A stretch of DNA of 64,000 nucleotides from NCBI GenBank assembly GCA_030490835.1, contig CM059973.1, positions 56,672,008 through 56,736,007 on the forward strand, written 5' to 3'. Shown in pieces: positions 57,680-64,000 of the stretch. Numbering within the stretch: position 1 is the stretch's first letter; each line of letters starts with the position of its first letter. Source of the stretch: Annona cherimola (taxonomy: Eukaryota > Streptophyta > Magnoliopsida > Magnoliales > Annonaceae). The position numbers were made by a program, and so were the translations under genes. The notes below the pieces were generated by a model. That model had not been told where the DNA came from and did no database searches. It worked only from the letters and a program-made list of their open reading frames with translations.

Positions 57680-58712
57680 TGTAACGCCCCAATGGCTAAC
57701 CTCCACACTTAGCTAACAGTCGTTAAATTCAACTGAAAATCCGGTAGCATCTCCCCCATAATTACAAGGTTGAGCGACTAGATAGAATTACGCTGAATAA
57801 GCATTCTCACATCATACTATATATTATACCACATATATGAAAATATAGAAGCTAAACAAAATAAATTTATCCAAATTTCCTCCAATATAAGAAGACGTGA
57901 GTCTGGGCTACCTCAGTAAGTAGGATAAAAATAGAACTCAAATAATAAACCAAACAAACACCATGTTCATAAAATAACTCAAATATCAAAATCTCTAAAA
58001 TTCATATGCTCATCCATACTATGCTCATGCAAGAACTCATATTCTAAATGCTCACACAAAGCAAATGGTCATCCCCATCGTTGACCATCATCATCATCAT
58101 CCATATCTCCTGGAGCACCAAGTAAACTCATCATTATCAAACATCTTACATGACTATACCACAGTATACCATAACTTCTCTTATTCTCCTGCTCACATGA
58201 AGAATCATCATATGTTATGATCAATATGCAACAATGAACTCATACATCATGCTCGTGCTCATATGCTTATTTTAAAATATATCCATCAAAGGCAAATAAT
58301 TCACTTGCTAAAAATATTTACAAATTCATCATCAGCTGAAATAAAATTTTCATACTCCTAAACTCAATTAAATAATTAAAGCTAAGAAAATCATATATCT
58401 CGAGAGGAGATTTTCATAAAAATCTCAAACAAAATATCAAAATCATCACAAAACATTCATGCTCGAAAAATAAATGTCCATCAACATCCATAAGCATCCG
58501 AATAAAAGTAGAAAATTCATACTTACTTTTTATGCAAATTTTCAAATCTCCAACTTAGAGCTTTACAACATTCCAATATCCTTTCACTTTAGTCCACGTC
58601 AAAATAATAATAATATTCTTAAATAATATTTTGAAAATAATTTTCTTTAATTCCATCCTCAAATACCCTATTTTCTTCATTCTCAAATTTCAAACACCTA
58701 TCTAGAAACATT
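57680..58712 (-). repeat. Ty3/gypsy-like LTR fragment (minus), interrupted at 58712
   Basis: On the minus strand this ends GGGGCGTTACA, with TACTTACTGAGGTAGCCCAG and a GGGGGAGATGCTACCGG phrase before it. The same landmarks occur in order at the end of the 58713-63450 LTR (TTTACTGAGTTTGCCCAACT, then TGCCGGATCTCCCCC, then GGGCGCTACA), so it is a relative lying in the opposite direction. The sequence probably resumes at 63451-63570. No coding. Confidence 0.55.
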
Positions 58713-60215
58713 TGTAATACCTCAGAGATTAGAAATTGTGTAAATCAATGCTGATATGTCTAATGTAATTTGATAAGCTAGATGATAGCAAGATGTTAAT
58801 GAATCAAGGTTTGAAAATGTGAAAGATTACGCGAGTTGCGGTAAATATGCAATTCTAGTTATTGAGAAATGGATGAGTGAATTTTGAAAAATAGCTTGAT
58901 AGAAGCTTGGGATGGATTTGCACGTGTTTATTATATAATTTTGGATGTGCAAAAACCTTTGATTTGATTGAATGATAAATGTTTGAGACTTGACCCTTGT
59001 TCGTGGACTTTGAACTAGATAAGAGCATTATTTAGAGTTGATTTATTTTGAAAGGTGTTTAGGCATGGGTGAGATTCCAAATGTGTTCAGAATAGATATG
59101 TATGGTAATGAGTAAGATTTGAATGAGAAATTCGATAGAATGAAAGAAATGGACCTAATTGTGTAGTTAAGCCCTAAAGAACTGCGATAATGAAAAGGAT
59201 CAAGAATCATTAATGAAAGCCATGATTTTTTTTGAGAATGATCCTAGGCATGAATGAAATTTATTTTTGATGTTTGAGAATAAATTTGGTATGATAATTC
59301 TAAGAATGGAGTTATTCGAGATTAATAGTGAAATTTCGGTAAGTAATGAAATTAATGGGTGAAATTTTTGAAATGACAAGGAAAATGATGGTTTCTAGCA
59401 TGGATAAGATTCTAGAGGTATGTGTGATGTGTGAGAAGTTATTTTGGAAGTATTAGAGGTGATATATATGATTTGGGCTAATGAGACCTGTTGTAAAGGT
59501 GAAATGGCTAAAGAGTTGAGTTGATAGGTTAAATTTTGTATAAGAGCTATTTTGAGCAAATAAATGATGTAGATGTGATATTATGATGATAAAAGATGCA
59601 TGTGAAAGATTGGGTTAGTTTTGAAAATATTTTGACATGTTATGACCACTTTTCTTGTGAATGGATGAAAGTTGTCGGTAAAGCTGTGTAGTAAAATGCG
59701 TGCCAAATTTTGTGATGATCTAATTTTGAGCTAAAATTTTGTGGAATGATAGTAGTTAAAGTTAGAAATCCAACGCAAAAAATTACCAATTGGAGTTATC
59801 TGAGAAATTTATAGGCAAAATGGTGAAACATAGCTGAAATCGGGCCATTTATGGGCCCACACAGTTCGAACTATGTGATTCTGCACGGTTCAAACCATGT
59901 GAGATGTTGTTTTAATCAGGAAGGGTCCAAACCGACCCCATTTCCATGCCATTTTTTTCCTTTCTTCCTCCTCATGACCCTAACTCTCTACCCCCATGAA
60001 AACCCATATAAAAGTAAGTGAATCCACGTGATTTTGCATCAAAGGAACTTGATGAATCAAGAAGAAAGATTGGAGCTTTGGAATCAATAATGTTGGAAAC
60101 AATGTTTAAAACAATAAAATTGACCAAATCTTGAGTTTTGATGATTAACAAGAACTAATTTTGAGTATATAAAAGGTACTAATATGTTTGCTAAATGTTT
60201 AAGGAAAGCAAAGAG

Positions 60216-60508
60216 GTCAAGTCGATCTCCAAGTCGACTTGGACTTCGACTTGGGTGAAGTCGATCCCAAAGTCGACTCAAATATCGACTTGAGAATGAA
60301 TCCCAAAAGGCAACAGGTGAAGTCGCAGGTCAAGTCGACTCCACTTGCGACTTGGGAAGTCAAGTCGCAGACGAAGTCGACTCCAGCATCGACTTGGAGT
60401 ATCCAGAGCTGAAAAGTGGAAACGAACATACCGAAGTCGCAAACGAAGTCGACTCCAGGTGCGACTTGGGTGAAGTCGCAGGCCAGGTCGACTCCATCCA
60501 CGACTTGA
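60216..60508 (+). repeat. Hairpin-word array, distal block, solo LTR D
   Basis: AAGTCGCAGGTCAAGTCGAC, TTGCGACTTGGG and AAGTCGCAGACGAAGTCGAC are repeated with short spacers. GTCGAC is well preserved, implying a relatively young copy. Confidence 0.86.
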
Positions 60509-60826
60509 GATGTTCAAACTTTCAAAGATGCAGTTTTCAGGATATTCAAGAGGATTTATCACTCAAGTCCAAGGAATCAAGGTGAAAAACAAATGAGTCA
60601 ATTTCAAAGTCAAGAATCATGTTCTACATTCAAATCAAGTCTATCAAGCTCAAAGCAAATCTTCAAGCTAGCTTCCAAATGGAGTAATACCCAAGTCATA
60701 AAGACCAAGTGAGTCCAAAGCAAAGCAAGGAACATACATATATTGTGCAAGGACTCAAAGCTTTCAAATGGTTTGCAAGATTCAAGACATTTCAAGAAGA
60801 TCAAGGCATTTTTGCAATAGACCAAG

Positions 60827-60999
60827 CCAAGTCGCAACCCAAGTCGACTTCAGGATCGACTTGAGTTAAAGTCTGAAAGCCAAGTCGACCCAAGTCTCAG
60901 ACTTGAGTTTCTGAAGAACCCAAGTCGCAGGCCAAGTCGACTCCATGTGCGACTTGGAAGCCAAGTCGCAGGCCAAGTCGACTTCATCTTCGACTTGGA
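60827..60999 (+). repeat. Hairpin-word array, promoter-proximal block, solo LTR D
   Basis: AAGTCGCAACCCAAGTCGAC, then AAGTCGCAGGCCAAGTCGAC twice, end about 80 bp before the TATA box, the same layout as in element 1. Confidence 0.86.
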
Positions 61000-61079
61000 G
61001 TATAACGGTCAAATTTTCGAACGTTGGAGTTCATTTATTGCGCACCAACCACCTCCACAACGTTCATATTTTCTTCCCT

Positions 61080-61088
61080 CTATAAAAG
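61080..61088 (+). promoter_or_regulatory. TATA box of solo LTR D
   Basis: CTATAAAAG at 61080-61088 is a near-perfect plant TATA box, placed after the second array block and before the R-region repeats. Confidence 0.7.
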
Positions 61089-61450
61089 GACCCTCAAATG
61101 AACGTGAAAAAAATAAGAGAACACAAGACACTACGTTAAAGTTCAAAGAGAGAAAAGAAGTACAAGAAAGATTTCCTATTTGCTTTTCTCCATTATTGAG
61201 TGGTCCGTATAAATTCTAAGGAAGAAGAAAGCTTCAAGTTGCTAGCGCCTTCAACAATATTCATCCACAGCTGCTTCCACAACTTCTTCCTCGAGCTAAA
61301 TCTGCCTACACAAATCTGTAAAGTGTAGTTTCATTTATTTCATTGTCTTGTTGTATAAATCTTGATTTAGCTTGGGTAGCTAAGATCAAGTATATGCAAA
61401 GTAGGGTGTGATTGGAGTGAGACTCATCACCTACTTTTGCATGTGAGTTG

Positions 61451-61650
61451 TTTATGCCCCCTAGAGCTAGAATCTAGAAGAGAGCAAGTGACTCTAGTTG
61501 TTTATGCCCCCTAGAGCTAGAATCTAGAAGAGAGCAAGTGGCTCTAGTTGTTTATGCCCCCTAGAGCTAGAATCTAGAAGAGAGCAAGTGGCTCTAGTTG
61601 TATATGCCCCCTAGAGCTGGAATCTAGAAGAGAGCGGTGACTCTAAGTGT
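61451..61650 (+). repeat. Four tandem copies of a 50-bp unit in solo LTR D
   Basis: TTTATGCCCCCTAGAGC starts at 61451, 61501 and 61551, and the TATATGCCCC variant at 61601. Each 50-bp unit holds CTAGAGC ... GCTCTAG (or ACTCTAG), a potential hairpin. All other copia LTRs here have the unit once. The first three copies are nearly identical, pointing to a recent expansion. Confidence 0.93.
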
Positions 61651-63450
61651 ATTCGTGGAATACATAGTGGAACCCAAGTCACAACAGAGTGTGAGCTTGG
61701 AAGAGTGGAGTAGGGAAGGTTTGCCCGAACCACTATAAATCTTGTGTTATATCTCTTTTTACTGCTTTATCTTTATTGCTCTCTAGCTCTTTTCAAAAGG
61801 GGATTAATTACTCAAGGGGTTAAGACTTCATTTTCCAAAGAGTTTTTAAAGAACCCAATTCACCCCTCCCCTCTTGGGTTTTGCCACTAACTCGGGACCA
61901 ACAAATAAGGTAAGTAGGTCTTTTTATTTTGAAATAAATAATGGATTTGAGTTGCAAATGATGTGTTTCGATGTTTGTTTGTGGGCATCGATTTTTGTTA
62001 AATGATTTAGTTGAATTTTCATGATTTAGGGCTTATGTAGAGATGTTGGAAGATTGAAAATTTGGAGTTTTAATATAAATGGATGTAATTGATGAAATTC
62101 AAGTGGTTAAAAGTGATTTTATATGATATTATGATGCATTGGGTGGAATTCCATGATTTTTGATTGATTTGGGCTTGATTTCCATATAATGCCTATGATA
62201 TGTTCCACGAAATGTCTAAATGAGGCTAAATGTGTGAGAGTGATATATAACTGGGCATGTAAAACTTTGTAAATGTAAATGATATGTTGAGTATGTTTTG
62301 AACATGTGGGACAATGAATCATTGGAAGCGAAACTTTTGATGGGAAATATGTGCATGAATTATATATTTCGAAATGTAGATTTGAATTTGGTTGCTTGAG
62401 CTTGTAGATGATTTATGTTCATTTGTATAGCCCTCTTGTTGAGGGGAAAATAATTCTTTCTAGTTGAACCTAGTTGAGGCTAGAGTCGAGGAGGCTGAGG
62501 ATGGGCTTGTACCTTGATACAATCGTATTTGGATAGGTTCCAACGCAGCTGGTGTCAGATATTGCATGTTACATGTTAATTGAATTGATTTGGGGTTAGT
62601 CACTTTGATGACTGTTCGGTTATTTCTTTTGGCACAATTTTGTGAAAATACATGGTGGATATTTATGAAATGAGTATCGGTACGGTTTGTAAAATTTATG
62701 ATGCTTGATTTTGGCATGGGCATGATGCATATGACATGAGCATTGCATATGCACAGTTTGCATAAGGTTGTTCATGGCCCTTGATGGATATGAGGTTGGT
62801 TGGGTTTCATGAGTGTGTGAGCATGACATGATCGTGTGGGGCTAGTGATAGCCTAATATATGCATTGCATGTGGTGCATAACATATGATGGTTTTGACAT
62901 GGGTTTGTCATTTGTTGTTACTGATCGCATCTATTTACTGAGTTTGCCCAACTCAAGAATTTTATTTTTGACATTTTTAGCAGGATTGGTATTGCAAGAG
63001 CCTAGCTATGAGCTAAGTCAGGTTTGATCTCGAGTTGAGGCAAATTGTGGCAGGTATAAGTTGTGTAGTTTTGGATTATGATAATTTAATGTTGATGTAT
63101 ATCTGAGAGATATACATATGTATGTATTATATAATGAGTTGTATATCATATATTCGCGATGTGGTTCATGAACATATGACTTGTTGAGGCCCTATTAATG
63201 TATTTGGGAATTATAAATGTGTATTTTACCTTCGTTGAGATGCGAATGATGAAAATAATTATAGTTTAATTGGTTTGTTTGCCATATGTCCAATTGATGA
63301 ATTAGTTGTGGATATCTAGCATTGCCACAGGTGGATTTTTATATACATGTGGTCCTTTGCTTTCGAAATTATAATAGATCCTAGGTAGATATTGCCGGAT
63401 CTCCCCCATAGCGACCACCAATACGAGGTGTTGGCCGACAGGGCGCTACA

Positions 63451-63578
63451 ACATTCATCCTTCACATTGTCTCAATATTTAAAATAATAATTACATTTCT
63501 TCACAAAAATATCATCTTAAAGTTATCTATCTGTTTTTCTTGTTTATATTCATCTCCATGGAAAATCCTCTTTTCTCT
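63451..63578 (-). repeat. Continuation of the gypsy-like LTR fragment up to the terminal MITE
   Basis: This 128-bp piece follows the ACATT duplication. By position it is the resumed flank of the 57680-58712 fragment. It ends with the left TTTTCTCT duplication of the MITE at 63579. Confidence 0.4.
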
Positions 63579-63959
63579 GGAGCCCGATCGCCTACTCCCT
63601 GGAGCTTATACCCATTTTTTTATATTTTTTTGAAAATTTCTCCTAAACAGTGTTAATCTAGGTGTATTTAACATTTGTATAAGTTTTTACCATTTTCGGA
63701 GTATTTTAGATATTTATTTTTAATTTTTGAAAATCAGTGGCATTTTAAGTAATTTTAAATAACTAAAATGCCACTGATTTTCAAAAATCAAAAATAAATA
63801 TCTAAAATACTCCAAAAATGGTAAAAACTTATACACATGTTAAATACACCTGGAATAACATTTTTATAAAAAAAATTTAAAATAAAAGTAAAAAAATGGG
63901 TATAAGCTCCCGGGAGCAGGGAACGCTGCCTGCTCCCGGGAGCAGGCGATTGGGCTCCC
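63579..63959. mobile_element. Foldback MITE with perfect 8-bp target duplication
   Basis: GGAGCCCGATCGCCTACTCC on the left and, on the minus strand, GGGAGCCCAATCGCCTGCTC on the right form the terminal inverted repeat. The long arms are nearly perfect: TTTTTACCATTTTCGGAGTA ... AAATCAGTGGCATTTTA is followed by its inverse near 63766-63835. TTTTCTCT flanks it at 63571-63578 and 63960-63967. The right arm has about 28 additional bases (CCCGGGAGCAGG twice). An 8-bp duplication fits hAT transposition. Confidence 0.93.
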
Positions 63960-64000
63960 TTTTCTCTACCCTATTAAGGTTCAGAATTTCTAACCTTAAT

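Larger units (their letters stand above)
60091..61903 (+). mobile_element. Solo copia LTR (family D) with AATAA target duplication
   Basis: A 1813-bp LTR starts TGTTGGAAACAATG and ends CTCGGGACCAACA. AATAA lies on both sides (60086-60090 and 61904-61908). It has the two array blocks, a strong TATA box, then four copies of a 50-bp R-region unit, then CCGAACCACTATAAATC and CACCCCTCCCCTCTTGGG. The U3 differs from families A to C, while R/U5 is shared. Confidence 0.94.
58713..63450 (+). mobile_element. Large solo LTR (Ty3/gypsy-like) with ACATT target duplication, interrupted
   Basis: It begins TGTAATACCTCAGAG and ends GACAGGGCGCTACA. ACATT flanks both ends (58708-58712 and 63451-63455). Excluding the nested LTR (60091-61903) and its duplication it is about 2.92 kb. 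It has no gag or pol and no second LTR, so it is a solo LTR. TGTAAYACC ... GCTACA ends and a long LTR fit plant gypsy chromovirus-type LTRs; this assignment is from general knowledge and not proven here. Confidence 0.85.

Overview
This is angiosperm nuclear DNA: AT-rich, with plant Ty1/copia retrotransposons primed by a TGGTATCAGAGC initiator-tRNA-Met site, plant-type LINEs and foldback MITEs. I see no convincing host gene. Everything that looks coding belongs to transposable elements, nearly all of them broken by stops, frameshifts or deletions. The species cannot be named from the sequence.

Layout. Positions 1-6836 are AT-rich intergenic DNA with a tandem duplication, an inverted pair of dispersed repeats and a foldback MITE inside one copy (3239-3636). 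Positions 6837-13014 hold copia element 1: two long LTRs around a gag-PR-INT remnant whose RT/RNase H region is deleted. Positions 13780-16900 hold an LTR-type repeat (family E, minus strand) with a younger solo LTR (14966-16692, target duplication TTATA) inside it. Positions 18276-45350 are a much older copia element 2 that has absorbed other elements: a 5'-truncated LINE in its 5' LTR; a family E solo LTR (24931-28128, CATGC duplication) that itself holds another solo LTR (25807-27625, AGGTG duplication); and copia element 3 with both LTRs (29249-39824, GCCAC duplication) inserted in the integrase region.

Positions 45351-49300 are degenerate LTR-like repeats and a GATTAAAAGT-rich low-complexity tract. 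Positions 49744-53009 are an apparently full-length RTE-type LINE (minus) with a perfect 15-bp target duplication. Positions 53424-57527 carry four foldback MITEs and a possible tRNA-derived SINE. Positions 57680-63570 are a Ty3/gypsy-like LTR fragment interrupted by a 2.9-kb solo LTR (58713-63450, ACATT), itself interrupted by a copia-type solo LTR (60091-61903, AATAA). The window ends with a foldback MITE flanked by 8-bp TTTTCTCT duplications.

Three features recur across the window. First, every young copia LTR carries two blocks of a hairpin-prone word array (AAGTCGCA ... AAGTCGACT ... TGCGACTT) upstream of its TATA box; a smaller cluster reappears inside element 3 just before its extra third ORF. 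Second, foldback MITEs with different termini share one hairpin-arm core. Third, the stop codons in element 3 pol are almost all C-to-T or G-to-A changes, as expected if a methylated element decays by deamination.
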